Shown here in pieces: positions 7,768 through 16,913 of a stretch of 48,130 nt of DNA (position 1 is its first letter; each line of letters opens with the position of its first letter). This DNA comes from an uncultured Prevotellaceae bacterium (GTDB taxonomy: Bacteria; Bacteroidota; Bacteroidia; Bacteroidales; Bacteroidaceae), in assembly GCA_902783165.1 (NCBI GenBank), contig CACZPU010000087.1, positions 1 through 48,130 on the forward strand, written 5' to 3'. The notes below the pieces were generated by a model. It worked only from the letters and a program-made list of their open reading frames with translations. It did no database searches and was not told where the DNA came from. The position numbers were made by a program, and so were the translations under genes.

Positions 7768-8508
7768 TCATTTCGACAATTTAAGAGAACCGAGATGGAA
7801 ATCGCCGCTGCCGGCAACACTCTTTTTCAAAGCGCCTACGGTGCCGCTCAAAGTGATATCGCCACTGCCGGCAATGCTTGCATTCACCGAGCCACACTTG
7901 ACAAAATGAGCATTGACATCGCCACTGCCGGCAATGCTCAAAGTAGCACTACCTGCCACAACCTTCTTCAATTTCAAATCGCCCGAACCGGCTATCGAAG
8001 CTTTCACCGTATTGCAAATAACATCAGCAATCCTCACATCTCCGCTTCCTGCAATATGCACATTGAGATTGTCGGTATCCAATTTGCCTTCAGACTCGAA
8101 TTCACCGCTACCGGCCATTGACACATCTATAAGATCTGGCGATGTGACGTAGACAGTAACCTTGTCTGTTCGCATATTCACAAACAACGACTTCCAATTG
8201 CCTTTCTTCATTTGTTCAGTTCTGCTTTTGGTTCTGATTCTCAGCGTTTTGCCATCGCTATCGATAATCAAATAAGGCATGATATTTTCGGGAGCCGACA
8301 CTTTTACCGACATCTTGTTGCCTTGGGTGTAACGAACATTAAACGAACCTGCAATGGAAATCCTCTCAAACGGCTTTACCTTCAAGTATTTTTCCACATA
8401 TTCAACACCGGCCATTGCGTCATTGTTGTTCTTCGAGCTCTTGTTCTTCGTTATAGCATAAGCCACTATAGGACATGCTATTGCCAATAAAACCAATATT
8501 TTTTTCAT
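7768..8508 (-). CDS. secreted head-GIN / DUF2807 beta-helix protein
   Basis: A 246-residue protein with a signal peptide (MKKILVLLAIACPIVAYA), so exported. The body is a DUF2807 putative auto-transporter adhesin head domain: six AGSG(D/E) turns recur about every 20 residues between roughly residue 130 and the end, the pattern of stacked turns in a right-handed beta-helix. The start is ATG 8508; the in-frame TTG at 8517 adds only three residues in front of the signal peptide. The repeated turns are visible in DNA as near-identical GCCACTGCCGGCAATGCT segments around 7860-7940. It is transcribed alone, with its own terminator. The role is unknown; family members are envelope or surface proteins of Bacteroidota. 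Confidence 0.88.
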   Translation of the reverse strand: MKKILVLLAIACPIVAYAITKNKSSKNNNDAMAGVEYVEKYLKVKPFERISIAGSFNVRYTQGNKMSVKVSAPENIMPYLIIDSDGKTLRIRTKSRTEQMKKGNWKSLFVNMRTDKVTVYVTSPDLIDVSMAGSGEFESEGKLDTDNLNVHIAGSGDVRIADVICNTVKASIAGSGDLKLKKVVAGSATLSIAGSGDVNAHFVKCGSVNASIAGSGDITLSGTVGALKKSVAGSGDFHLGSLKLSK

Positions 8509-8557
8509 ATCGTTCAAATTTGTTTTTATATGTTAGACGAAAGATACAAGCAAAAAG

Positions 8558-8588
8558 TTGCATGAACAAGTTTTTTTTCGTACCTTTG
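8558..8588 (+). promoter_or_regulatory. promoter of the rlmL-like gene
   Basis: TTG (8558-8560), 20 bases, TACCTTTG (8581-8588): a full match to the Bacteroidota housekeeping promoter. Transcription would begin near 8595, which argues for ATG 8656 as the start of the gene rather than the in-frame TTG at 8605. Confidence 0.85.
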
Positions 8589-8655
8589 CCAAAAATTTCA
8601 GCTATTGCTGTCTGAAACCTCTGATAATCTTGCATCAGACATTCTTAAATACATA

Positions 8656-10368
8656 ATGGAACAACAACTCGAAAAGACGGTTGTAGTAGACAACAACCAA
8701 TTTGAACTTATTGCCAAGACTTTTATGGGACTTGAGCCGGTATTGGCACAGGAATTAACCGAACTGGGAGCCAACGATGTGCAAATAGGCCGACGCATGG
8801 TATCATTCCGAGGGAACAAGGAATTGATGTACAGGGCCAACTTCCAGCTTCATACGGCAATCAGAATCTTAAAACCTATCGCTCACTTCAAGGCTTCTTG
8901 CGCCGACGACGTTTACGAAGAAGTGAAAAAAATAGAATGGACCACTTATCTTGATTTGAAGAAAACATTTGCAGTAGACTCTGTTGTGTTCTCCGATGAA
9001 TTCCGCCACAGCAAATTTGTGGCCTATAAAGTGAAAGACGCTATCGTCGACCAGTTTAGGGAAAACTCAGGCATGCGCCCAAATGTGAGCATCACCAATC
9101 CCGACATCCGGCTTCACATACATATAGCCGACGAAGACGCCACTCTCTGTCTTGACAGTAGCGGTGAGAGTCTGCACCGTCGCGGTTACAGACAACAGTC
9201 GGTTGAAGCTCCACTAAACGAGGTGTTGGCCGCCGGAATGATTCTCATGAGCGGATGGAGAGGCGAAACCGATTTCATAGACCCGATGTGCGGTTCCGGC
9301 ACATTGCTCATCGAAGCCGCGCTGATAGCACACAACATGTCGCCTGGCATCTTCCGTAAAGAATTCGCTTTTGAGAAATGGGCCGACTTTGACAGTGAAC
9401 TATTCGACGAGATATACAATGACGACAGCCGCGAACGCGATTTCGAACACCACATATACGGCTACGACATAGACATGAAGGCTGTGAACACGGCAAGAGC
9501 CAATGTGAGGGCTGCAGGCCTCACCAAGGATATCTCTGTGGAAATGCAAGACTTCAAGGATTTCACCCAACCCGAAGAAAGAGCCATCATCATCACAAAC
9601 CCGCCTTACGGAGAGCGTATCTCCTCGCCCAATCTTCTCGCCACATACAAGATGATTGGTGAAAGGCTGAAGCATGAGTTCAAAGGCAATGAGGCTTGGG
9701 TGCTGAGCTATCGCGAGGAATGCTTCGACCAGATTGGACTTCGTCCAAGCATCAAGATACCATTGTTCAACGGCAGCTTGGAATGCGAATTCCGCAAATA
9801 CCAGATGTTCGACGGCAAGCTGAAAAACTTCCGCGAGGTTGGAAACATCCTCAAGACAGAAGAAGAAAAGAAGACGATGGCCGAAAAGGGGCGTTTCAAA
9901 AAGAACAGAGAGTTCAAGAAACCACTCATGGAAGATTTGGAAAGCGAGAACACCGACATTCGCTCGTTTGTCTTCCGCACTCACCATCCCGATTTCAACG
10001 AAAAGCTTTATGAAAAGAGGGAGCGCGATGCTAACCGCGATGCAAGGCGGAACAACAGGGACGACAGATATAATGAAAGAAGAGACTTCCGCGACAGGAG
10101 AGATTTCAGGGACGACGGATTCCGCGGCAAGCGCGATTTTAACAATGAAGGCGGTTACAATAAAGGCAGGAGAAACTTCCATGAAGACGACAACCGTCGC
10201 GGTCAATCCGCACGTGGCAGGGACGGAAATTGGCAAAGAAACAACCCTCGCGACAAAAGGGATTTCCGCGGGAAAGGAGATTTCCATGGAAAAAACAACA
10301 TGAGAATTGACAAGAGAATTGGTCATGACTTCAAGAACAACAAAAAGAATTACGATGATGAAGACTAA
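8656..10368 (+). CDS. THUMP-domain class I RNA methyltransferase (RlmL-like) with an Arg/Asp-rich tail
   Basis: A 570-residue protein. An N-terminal ferredoxin-like/THUMP region (about 15-160) binds RNA. A SAM-dependent N2-guanine methyltransferase domain follows, with DPMCGSGTLLIEAA near 209 and the catalytic NPPYGER near 315, as in 23S rRNA RlmL. It lacks the second methyltransferase half (RlmK) of the E. coli fusion. From about residue 450 to the end the protein is a low-complexity tail rich in Arg, Asp, Asn and Gly with many RDFR-like units, probably disordered and RNA-binding. The last codons overlap the start of the S9 peptidase gene by about 11-14 bases. The methyltransferase call is firm; the exact target base is by analogy. 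Confidence 0.9.
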   Translation: MEQQLEKTVVVDNNQFELIAKTFMGLEPVLAQELTELGANDVQIGRRMVSFRGNKELMYRANFQLHTAIRILKPIAHFKASCADDVYEEVKKIEWTTYLDLKKTFAVDSVVFSDEFRHSKFVAYKVKDAIVDQFRENSGMRPNVSITNPDIRLHIHIADEDATLCLDSSGESLHRRGYRQQSVEAPLNEVLAAGMILMSGWRGETDFIDPMCGSGTLLIEAALIAHNMSPGIFRKEFAFEKWADFDSELFDEIYNDDSRERDFEHHIYGYDIDMKAVNTARANVRAAGLTKDISVEMQDFKDFTQPEERAIIITNPPYGERISSPNLLATYKMIGERLKHEFKGNEAWVLSYREECFDQIGLRPSIKIPLFNGSLECEFRKYQMFDGKLKNFREVGNILKTEEEKKTMAEKGRFKKNREFKKPLMEDLESENTDIRSFVFRTHHPDFNEKLYEKRERDANRDARRNNRDDRYNERRDFRDRRDFRDDGFRGKRDFNNEGGYNKGRRNFHEDDNRRGQSARGRDGNWQRNNPRDKRDFRGKGDFHGKNNMRIDKRIGHDFKNNKKNYDDED

Positions 10369-12511
10369 ACAAATAGTCACTCTGCTTGTGGCACTCACTG
10401 CCCTACACCCATTTGTTATGAACGCCCAGAAAGAATTCACACTGGAAGACTTGAATTTCGGTGGAAAGAACTATAGCAACATGCAGCCCGAAAACCGATT
10501 CCTCACTTGGTGGGGAGACGAGTTGGTAAGGCTCGACATGGACAAATGCGCCATCGTTGACAAAACCACTGGCAAAGAGACACACCTGTTTTCTCTGAAA
10601 GATGTCAGCAGCCTCACCCAAAGTGATGAGCACAACCGCATGCGACACTTGTATAATGCGGAGTTTCCCTACCCTGGTGAGAGCATCGTCAAACTAAAAA
10701 ACGGTAAAGAACTGATGCTGGTTGATTGGAAAAACAAGCAGCTCATTGCCAAATACAACCGCGACCGAGTGCAGGCAGAAGATTGGAATCCGGCTTCCAA
10801 AGCATTTGCTTTTGTCAGGGAAAACAATCTTTTCGTTGCTAATGCTGACGGCGAAACGCAGCAAATCACTTACGACGGCAGCCGCGAAATAGTATATGCG
10901 CAAAGTGTACACCGCAATGAATTTGGCATCAACAAGGGGACTTTCTGGAGTCCAGACGGGACGAAACTTGCTTTTTATCGTATGGACCAAAGCATGGTGA
11001 CCGACTATCCGCAAGTGAATATCTTTGCTCGTTCTGCCGAATATTGTCCGGACAAATACCCTATGGCTGGCGAAACAAGCCACAAGGTCACCGTTGGCAT
11101 CTATGACATTGCCAACAAGAAAGTGGTATATCTGAAAGCTGGCGACCCAACCGACCGCTATTTTACCAATATTGCATGGAGTCCCGACAACAAAACCGTT
11201 TACATGTTTGAATTGAACCGTGACCAAAACGACTGCAGACTTGTTAGTTACGATGCAGAAACTGGCAACAAGACTGCAGAAATCTATCGCGAACAACACC
11301 CCAAATATGTAGAGCCACAGAATCCTATCGTATTCCTCCCGTGGGATAACAGCAAGTTCCTCTTCCAAAGCCAGAAAGACGGATTCAACCATCTTTATAT
11401 CTTCGACACGAAAAAAGGTAACTACAAACAGCTGACCAGCGGCCAATGGGTGGTCATGGATGTTATAGGATTCAATAAAAAAACCAAATCGGTCATTATT
11501 GCATCGAACGAATACAACACCATTCAGCGAAACCTTTATGCTGTAAGCACCAAGAACATGAAACGCACATTGCTCGATAATGGGCGCGGCTACCATTCTG
11601 CCGTGACATCAACCTCTGGAGAATGGGCTTACGACAAATACAGCGAGCCAGACGTGCCTCGCAACATCGATGTCTTGAATACCGCAACAGCCAAGAAAAC
11701 TCAATTGCTCTGTGCAGCCGACCCGTGGAAAGGATACAATGTTCCCGAGTATTCGTGCGGAAGTATCAAGGCCGCCGATGGAACCACCGACCTCTATTAC
11801 CGTATGGTGAAGCCCGTCGGATTTGATTCCTCCAAGAAATATCCCACCGTCATTTATGTTTATGGCGGTCCGCACGCCCATCAAGTGGATGCACGCTGGC
11901 ACTATTGCAGCCGCTCGTGGGAAACCTACATGGCTCAAAAAGGATATCTGCTCTTCATTCTCGACAATCGGGGGTCTGAGAATCGTGGACGTGAGTTCGA
12001 GCAAGCAACCTTCCGCCAGCTAGGACAAATAGAAATGCAGGATCAGATGAAAGGCGTGGAATTCCTTCAGAGCCTTCCATATGTGGATAAAGACCGCATG
12101 GGTGTACATGGATGGAGTTTCGGTGGGTTCATGACCATCACATTGATGACCAACCACCCCGAAGTTTTCAAGGTAGGAGTGGCAGGCGGTCCTGTTATCG
12201 ACTGGAAATGGTACGAGGTGATGTATGGCGAGCGATATATGGACACACCGCAAACCAACCCCGAAGGATATGCAAAATGCAGTCTGCTGGGCAAGGCAAA
12301 AGACCTTCAAGGCAAGCTGCAGATAATCACTGGATATAACGACAATACTGTAGTGCCACAACACTGCCTTTCATTCTTGGCAGAATGCATCAAAGCCGGA
12401 ACACAACCCGACTTCTTTGCCTATCCAGGAGAGGAGCACAACATGCGTGGACACAGCAGTGTTCATCTCCATGAGCGAATCACTCAGTATTTTGAAGATT
12501 ATCTCAAATAA
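10355..12511 (+). CDS. dipeptidyl-peptidase IV-type S9 serine peptidase
   Basis: About 718 residues. The signal peptide is IVTLLVALTALHPFVMNAQ. A DPP-IV N-terminal beta-propeller (about 30-480) is followed by a C-terminal alpha/beta-hydrolase domain. The nucleophile is in GWSFGGF (Ser near 587), with the Asp in GYNDNTVVP and the His in GEEHNMRGH completing the triad. Family members remove N-terminal X-Pro or X-Ala dipeptides from peptides in the periplasm and feed amino-acid catabolism. The start is one of two adjacent ATGs (10355, 10358) inside the end of the methyltransferase gene, implying translational coupling. A longer in-frame ATG at 10307 would bury the signal peptide and was rejected. 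Confidence 0.92.
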   Translation: MMKTKQIVTLLVALTALHPFVMNAQKEFTLEDLNFGGKNYSNMQPENRFLTWWGDELVRLDMDKCAIVDKTTGKETHLFSLKDVSSLTQSDEHNRMRHLYNAEFPYPGESIVKLKNGKELMLVDWKNKQLIAKYNRDRVQAEDWNPASKAFAFVRENNLFVANADGETQQITYDGSREIVYAQSVHRNEFGINKGTFWSPDGTKLAFYRMDQSMVTDYPQVNIFARSAEYCPDKYPMAGETSHKVTVGIYDIANKKVVYLKAGDPTDRYFTNIAWSPDNKTVYMFELNRDQNDCRLVSYDAETGNKTAEIYREQHPKYVEPQNPIVFLPWDNSKFLFQSQKDGFNHLYIFDTKKGNYKQLTSGQWVVMDVIGFNKKTKSVIIASNEYNTIQRNLYAVSTKNMKRTLLDNGRGYHSAVTSTSGEWAYDKYSEPDVPRNIDVLNTATAKKTQLLCAADPWKGYNVPEYSCGSIKAADGTTDLYYRMVKPVGFDSSKKYPTVIYVYGGPHAHQVDARWHYCSRSWETYMAQKGYLLFILDNRGSENRGREFEQATFRQLGQIEMQDQMKGVEFLQSLPYVDKDRMGVHGWSFGGFMTITLMTNHPEVFKVGVAGGPVIDWKWYEVMYGERYMDTPQTNPEGYAKCSLLGKAKDLQGKLQIITGYNDNTVVPQHCLSFLAECIKAGTQPDFFAYPGEEHNMRGHSSVHLHERITQYFEDYLK

Positions 12512-12582
12512 ACTTTTCAAGTCTGTAAAACCCAGAATTGGAACATTGTTTTTGCCAATATAAACCCAATAACATTAACGTC

Positions 12583-13932
12583 ATGGCTTTTAATGCAATT
12601 ATACCAAACGACCCAGTGGAAGTAAAAACAGCCTATTTCCCCACAATAAGCCTTAAAAAGGAACTAACCATTCTACTGCTTGGCAGCGGTGGACGCGAAC
12701 ACGCATTGGCTTGGAAAATAGCACAAAGCAAGAAGTGCAGAAAGCTTTTCATAGCCCCAGGCAATGCAGGCACGTCGGATGTTGGCGAGAATGTCCCCAT
12801 TGGTGTAAACGAATTTGAAAAGTTAAAGGATTTTGCCGCGGACAATCAAGTAGACATGGTAGTTGTTGGTCCAGAGGATCCGTTGGTGAAAGGCATCTAC
12901 GACGAGTTCAAAGCCGATGAGCGCACCAAGAACATCCCCGTCATCGGTCCTTCTAAAGCCGGTGCAGTGCTTGAAGGAAGCAAAGACTTTGCCAAACGTT
13001 TCATGCAGCGTCACAATATCCCCACAGCACGTTATCAAACATTCAACGGTACAACTATCGACGAAGGGCTCCGCTTTCTCGAAACGCTGCAGCCGCCTTT
13101 TGTCTTGAAAGCCGACGGCCTGTGTGCCGGCAAGGGCGTGCTCATAGTCCCAACACTCGAAGAAGCCAAGCGCGAATTCAAGGAAATGCTCGGCGGCATG
13201 TTTGGCAATGCGTCTGCCAGTGTGGTGATTGAGGAATTCCTAAGTGGAATAGAGTGCTCGGTATTTGTCTTGACCGATGGGAAACACTACAAAATTCTGC
13301 CCGAGGCAAAAGATTACAAACGCATTGGCGAGCACGACACAGGTCTGAACACCGGTGGTATGGGCAGTGTGTCGCCCGTTCCGTTTGCCACTAAGGAATG
13401 GATGCAGAAAGTTGACGAGCGCATCATCCGCCCAACCGTTGACGGTCTTGCAGCCGATGGCATCGATTACAAAGGCTTTATTTTCTTCGGTTTGATCAAC
13501 GTTGACGGCAACCCGATGGTAATAGAATACAACTGCAGAATGGGCGATCCGGAAACCGAGAGTGTGATGCTCCGTCTGAAAACCGATATTGTCGACTTGT
13601 TTGAAGGTGTGGCCTATGGCAATCTCGACAAAAAAAATATAGCATTCGACGAGCGCGCTGCCGTTTGTGTGATGTTGGTCAGCGGCGGTTATCCTCAAGC
13701 ATACAAGAAAGGATACCCCATTACAGGCATCGACGCCGTTAGCGGAAGCGTGGTCTTCCACAGCGGAACAGCCATCAGCAATGGCCAGATTGTGACCAAT
13801 GGCGGACGTGTCATTGCCGTCAGTTCGTATGGAAAAGACAAAGAGGAAGCTTTGAGGAAGTCGTTCGAGGAAGCCCAGAAGATTCAATTCACCGACAAGT
13901 ATTTCCGTTCGGACATTGGTTCAGACTTATAA
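12583..13932 (+). CDS. purD: phosphoribosylamine-glycine ligase
   Basis: The second enzyme of de novo purine synthesis: it ligates glycine to 5-phosphoribosylamine using ATP. The core begins [20 protein letters not shown], the hallmark PurD N-terminus, and the ATP-grasp part includes [21 protein letters not shown] and [12 protein letters not shown]. The C-terminal GARS-C domain is complete. At 449 residues it is slightly longer than usual because about 28 residues ([15 protein letters not shown]...) precede the usual start; no ATG, GTG or TTG lies closer, so ATG 12583 is taken. The stop codon directly abuts the ATG of the next gene, indicating an operon. Confidence 0.95.
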   Translation: MAFNAIIPNDPVEVKTAYFPTISLKKELTILLLGSGGREHALAWKIAQSKKCRKLFIAPGNAGTSDVGENVPIGVNEFEKLKDFAADNQVDMVVVGPEDPLVKGIYDEFKADERTKNIPVIGPSKAGAVLEGSKDFAKRFMQRHNIPTARYQTFNGTTIDEGLRFLETLQPPFVLKADGLCAGKGVLIVPTLEEAKREFKEMLGGMFGNASASVVIEEFLSGIECSVFVLTDGKHYKILPEAKDYKRIGEHDTGLNTGGMGSVSPVPFATKEWMQKVDERIIRPTVDGLAADGIDYKGFIFFGLINVDGNPMVIEYNCRMGDPETESVMLRLKTDIVDLFEGVAYGNLDKKNIAFDERAAVCVMLVSGGYPQAYKKGYPITGIDAVSGSVVFHSGTAISNGQIVTNGGRVIAVSSYGKDKEEALRKSFEEAQKIQFTDKYFRSDIGSDL

Positions 13933-14874
13933 ATGGCAGTGAAAAGGATTCAGAACAGAATAGCCGAAGGGCGTTATTCGCTGCCAATAGTAGCCATATA
14001 CGCCCTTTGTATATGGTATTTGGGCGGACTGGTCGGCCAAAAGCTTTATATACAGTTGGCCTTTCTCGCAGTTTCCACCTATCTGATGGTGGAACTGAAC
14101 AACAGCAATGCGCTCATCCGCATATACAGCCGTATGGTGTCATGCTCTTTCCTGGCACTGACCAGCATGGCACCTTTTTTATTCCCATCCCTGAAAATAG
14201 CCCTACTACAGCTGTGTTTCATCACATTCTATATTATCCTTTTCCACACCTATCAGGACAAACAGTCGCCCGGTCTCACCTTCTACGCCTTTCTATGTTT
14301 GGGAGTGGGAAGCCTTGCATTCGTCCAAGTGCTTTTCTTCCTGCCATTCCTGTGGTTGGTTATGATGTTCTATCTCATGGCATTCAGCCACAAGAATTTC
14401 TGGGCGTCGATACTGGGCATCACCCTGCCCTATTGGTTATTGGCACCAGTAGCCATTCTCTCGGGCAATCTTGATATGTTCATCAGCCATTTCTCACAGA
14501 TAGCACAGTTCCAACCCCTGTTCCAATACCAACAACTTAACGACCATCATGTCGTCACCCTTCTGTTTGTTGTTGTGTTGGCTGTCATAGGAACAATCCA
14601 CTACCTGCGCAGGAGCTATCTCGACAAGATACGCAACCGGATGCTCTATTTCTCATTCATGATGGTCGGTGCCCTTGCACTTGTCTTCGTCATTCTTCAG
14701 CCACAGCACATAGAGCCCCTCACGTGTATCATCATCATCAACACCTGTCCGTTGATAGCACATTTCATTGCGCTCACTCACACACGAGCCACCAACATGC
14801 TATTCTGCCTGATCATTGCTTGCATCCTGCTGCTCACGGCCTACAACCTATGGATACCCTCATTGCTTTTCTAA
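13933..14874 (+). CDS. polytopic inner-membrane protein of unknown function
   Basis: A 313-residue protein made almost entirely of hydrophobic helices (about eight or nine), for example IVAIYALCIWYLGGLVG near the N-terminus and LFCLIIACILLLTAYNLW at the C-terminus. There is no signal peptide or recognisable catalytic motif. It begins at the base after the purD stop, and its last 25 bases overlap the start of the YqaA-type gene, so the three are translated as a unit. Related uncharacterised membrane proteins are frequent in Bacteroidales. I cannot assign a function; the gene is real on coding length, operon position and membrane pattern. Confidence 0.8.
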   Translation: MAVKRIQNRIAEGRYSLPIVAIYALCIWYLGGLVGQKLYIQLAFLAVSTYLMVELNNSNALIRIYSRMVSCSFLALTSMAPFLFPSLKIALLQLCFITFYIILFHTYQDKQSPGLTFYAFLCLGVGSLAFVQVLFFLPFLWLVMMFYLMAFSHKNFWASILGITLPYWLLAPVAILSGNLDMFISHFSQIAQFQPLFQYQQLNDHHVVTLLFVVVLAVIGTIHYLRRSYLDKIRNRMLYFSFMMVGALALVFVILQPQHIEPLTCIIIINTCPLIAHFIALTHTRATNMLFCLIIACILLLTAYNLWIPSLLF

Positions 14875-15302
14875 TCAGCTACGGCTACTGGGGGATGCTC
14901 GTGGCAGCATTCCTGGCTGGAAGTTTCTTCCCTTTCAGCAGCGAGGCTGTGATGGTGGCACTAATGGCTGCCGGACTTGACAACTGGAAACTCATTGTCT
15001 ATGGAACCATAGGCAACGTACTCGGTTCGGTGTTCAACTATGTAGTAGGAAGAATGGGGCGGCTCGATTGGGTAGAGCGTTATCTGCATGTGAAGCCTGC
15101 CCAACTCAACAAGGCGCAGCAATTCATGCGTGGCAGGGGAGCCTGGATGGGATTCTTTGCCTTCCTGCCCATCTTGGGAAGTGCCATCACCATCGTGTTA
15201 GGATTCATGCGTGCCAATCCTACCATCTCTCTCATCAGCATCACCATAGGTAAGCTGCTACGCTATGTGGTGCTTATATATGGTGCCAGCCTGTTTGTCT
15301 GA
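14850..15302 (+). CDS. YqaA-type (DedA/VTT-related) membrane protein
   Basis: A 150-residue inner-membrane protein resembling E. coli YqaA of the DedA/SNARE-associated (VTT) superfamily. Conserved landmarks are FFPFSSEAVMVALMAAG near the N-terminus, GNVLGSVFNYVVGRMG, FFAFLPILGSAITIVLGF and a C-terminal GKLLRYVVLI. DedA relatives act in lipid-carrier recycling or membrane homeostasis; YqaA itself is poorly characterised. The start is ATG 14850, inside the end of the preceding gene; the longer frame upstream is the reading-frame shadow of that gene. The stop lies only five bases from the stop of the convergent threonine aldolase gene, and I see no hairpin terminator between them. Confidence 0.82.
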   Translation: MDTLIAFLISYGYWGMLVAAFLAGSFFPFSSEAVMVALMAAGLDNWKLIVYGTIGNVLGSVFNYVVGRMGRLDWVERYLHVKPAQLNKAQQFMRGRGAWMGFFAFLPILGSAITIVLGFMRANPTISLISITIGKLLRYVVLIYGASLFV

Positions 15303-15307
15303 GGCTA

Positions 15308-16339
15308 CTACCCCCACATGTATTTCCCCAATCTGTCCACATCCTCGGCGGGAGTTGCCCAGCTGGTGGCAAAGCGAGTCACCGCACTTCCGTCTTCAAG
15401 TTTTTGCCACACCTCAAACGCCACTTTCCCCTTCAACCGTTTCATCTGCTGAGTGTTGAGAATAGGGAACTGCTGATTGGTAGGAGAATCAATGTAGAAC
15501 GGTATGCCATGCTCCATGAACAACGCCTTTAGCTTCATGGCCGTCTCTATGGCATGGCGGCTGATGCGGAAATACAGATTGTCGGTGAAAAGCGTGTCGA
15601 ACTGAATGCCCAGCAGTCGGCCTTTGGCCAGCAGAGCTCCGTGCTGTTTCACAATGGTGAAAAGATGACGGGGAGCATTGCCACGTGGAAACACTACCGC
15701 CTCGCCGCAGAGCGCACCCACCTTTGTGCCACCAATATAGAACACGTCACACAGTCGTGCCAAATCCTCCAATGTTATGTCCGCCTCAGGGCACATCAGT
15801 CCATATCCCAGTCGGGCGCCATCCACCATCAGCGGCAACCCATAATCAGCACAAACGCGGTGAATGTCGGCAAGCTCGTCCTTCGAATAGATGGTGCCAT
15901 ACTCTGTGGGGAACGAGATGTAGACCATCCCAGGCTGCACCATGTGGGGCCATGTGGGGTCGGCGTAAAAATCACTGAGCCATTGTCGCAGTGCCTTTAC
16001 CCTCAGTTTGCCCTGCTCTCCCTGTAGCGCAATCACCTTATGGCCGCCCAGTTCCACGGCACCAGCCTCATGCACTGCAATGTGCCCCGTTTCCACGGCT
16101 ATCACGCCCTCGTAATGGCTCAACATAGCGTCGATAATGGTGCTGTTGGTCTGCGTGCCGCCTACCATCAGCATCACATCTGCCTGAGGGCAACTCGTTG
16201 CCTCCCTTATTTTCTCCTTAGCAGCCATGGTAAACTCATCCTCGCCATAGCCAGGCATTTGAACCATATTGGTTTCTCCGAGCCGCCTCAGAATCTCCGG
16301 GTGTGCGCCCTCGTTGTAATCGCAAGTAAACGAAATCAT
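15308..16339 (-). CDS. ltaE: low-specificity threonine aldolase / beta-eliminating lyase
   Basis: A 343-residue PLP-dependent fold-type I enzyme. The PLP lysine is in FYIGGTKVGAL, and the N-terminal MISFTCDYNEGAHPEIL resembles threonine aldolases. Other family marks are GGTQTNSTIID, ETGHIAVHEAGAVE and the PLP-ring-binding Asp in MVDGARLGYG. It would cleave L-threonine or L-allo-threonine to glycine and acetaldehyde in the cytoplasm. The start is ATG 16339: the in-frame TTG at 16363 lies inside the -7 element of the promoter. It is a single-gene transcript, convergent with the YqaA-type gene. Related beta-eliminating lyases (tryptophanase-like) are the main alternative. Confidence 0.85.
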   Translation of the reverse strand: MISFTCDYNEGAHPEILRRLGETNMVQMPGYGEDEFTMAAKEKIREATSCPQADVMLMVGGTQTNSTIIDAMLSHYEGVIAVETGHIAVHEAGAVELGGHKVIALQGEQGKLRVKALRQWLSDFYADPTWPHMVQPGMVYISFPTEYGTIYSKDELADIHRVCADYGLPLMVDGARLGYGLMCPEADITLEDLARLCDVFYIGGTKVGALCGEAVVFPRGNAPRHLFTIVKQHGALLAKGRLLGIQFDTLFTDNLYFRISRHAIETAMKLKALFMEHGIPFYIDSPTNQQFPILNTQQMKRLKGKVAFEVWQKLEDGSAVTRFATSWATPAEDVDRLGKYMWG

Positions 16340-16360
16340 CACTTTGTCTGTTTTTGCCTG

Positions 16361-16391
16361 CAAAAATATAAAAAAACAGACAAAATGCCAA
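16361..16391 (-). promoter_or_regulatory. promoter of the threonine aldolase gene
   Basis: On the minus strand TATTTTTG (plus 16361-16368) lies 20 bases from TTG (16389-16391). It places the transcript start near 16354, just ahead of ATG 16339. Confidence 0.75.
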
Positions 16392-16426
16392 ATTGGAAGG
16401 AATGAAAATGGGAATCCTCCTTATTC

Positions 16427-16465
16427 GTCTACGCCGTGTAGGCTATTTGTCTACGGCCTATAGGC
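16427..16465. repeat. two 17-base palindromic units at a 22-base period
   Basis: GTCTAC-GCCGT-GTAGGC (16427-16443) and GTCTAC-GGCCT-ATAGGC (16449-16465), separated by TATTT and preceded by TATTC. Both are imperfect 6-5-6 inverted repeats. The unit length, spacer length and period equal those of the array at 7583-7665 although the sequence differs. They lie upstream of the threonine aldolase promoter. Confidence 0.6.
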
Positions 16466-16849
16466 GAAAGAAACTCACAATCAACATTGACACGGACACC
16501 ATAAAGAATACAGAGAGACATATCTTTAACCATGTACAAAAAACGCAGTTTTGTACCCCAAATCCTCTTTTCTGATAATTATGACATTGTGATAATCAAT
16601 GCAGCATAGGCCTAATATAGACAATTATAGAAGATCATTTTCTGTTAATCTTATATGTTTATTATTCATATATAGTTATTTTCAGTTACAGATGTAAATG
16701 ATGAATTTGTGTTTAATGAATACAATAATAATAAGAAGAATAGAGGGTTTATGAAGATAATAGTGGGTCTGATGTTAGCCAACAGGTATATTATTATCTA
16801 ATTATTTTGTGAAAATGTCCAAAAAACGAAAAAATATAGAAAACTCGTC

Positions 16850-16878
16850 TTTGTTGTGAATTTATTGTCGTATCTTTG
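16850..16878 (+). promoter_or_regulatory. promoter of the GT117 gene
   Basis: TATCTTTG (16871-16878) matches the -7 consensus, with TTTG at 16850-16853, 17 bases upstream, somewhat shorter than the usual spacing. It lies 35 bases before the ATG at 16914. Confidence 0.65.
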
Positions 16879-16913
16879 CATGTTGAAAAAGAAATAACAG
16901 AAAGATAGCTATC

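Larger units (their letters stand above)
16392..16913. other. intergenic region between divergent promoters
   Basis: About 520 AT-rich bases with no credible gene. Besides the paired palindromes at 16427-16465 it holds a perfect inverted repeat GTACAAAA-N7-TTTTGTAC (16534-16556). No U-run follows that repeat on either strand, so it is more likely a protein site than a terminator. The stretch 16590-16840 shows nothing recognisable. The right end carries the promoter of the GT117 gene. Confidence 0.6.

Noticed and set aside
7541-7909. Plus-strand frame running through the palindrome array
   Set aside because: Its repetitive protein (CTSYMYGLYILYV) is just the translated repeat, and it crosses a terminator and the 3' end of the DUF2807 gene.
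10307-10354. Upstream ATG for the S9 peptidase
   Set aside because: It would place 16 extra residues before the signal peptide; the tandem ATGs at 10355 and 10358 give a normal export signal.
9400-10440. Long minus-strand frame (about 346 codons) opposite the methyltransferase gene
   Set aside because: It is the antisense of a gene with clear catalytic motifs and shows only compositional hydrophobicity created by the Arg/Asp-rich repeats on the other strand.
16393-16575. 60-codon plus-strand frame in the long intergenic region
   Set aside because: No promoter or recognisable sequence, and it crosses the palindrome pair and the 16534 inverted repeat.
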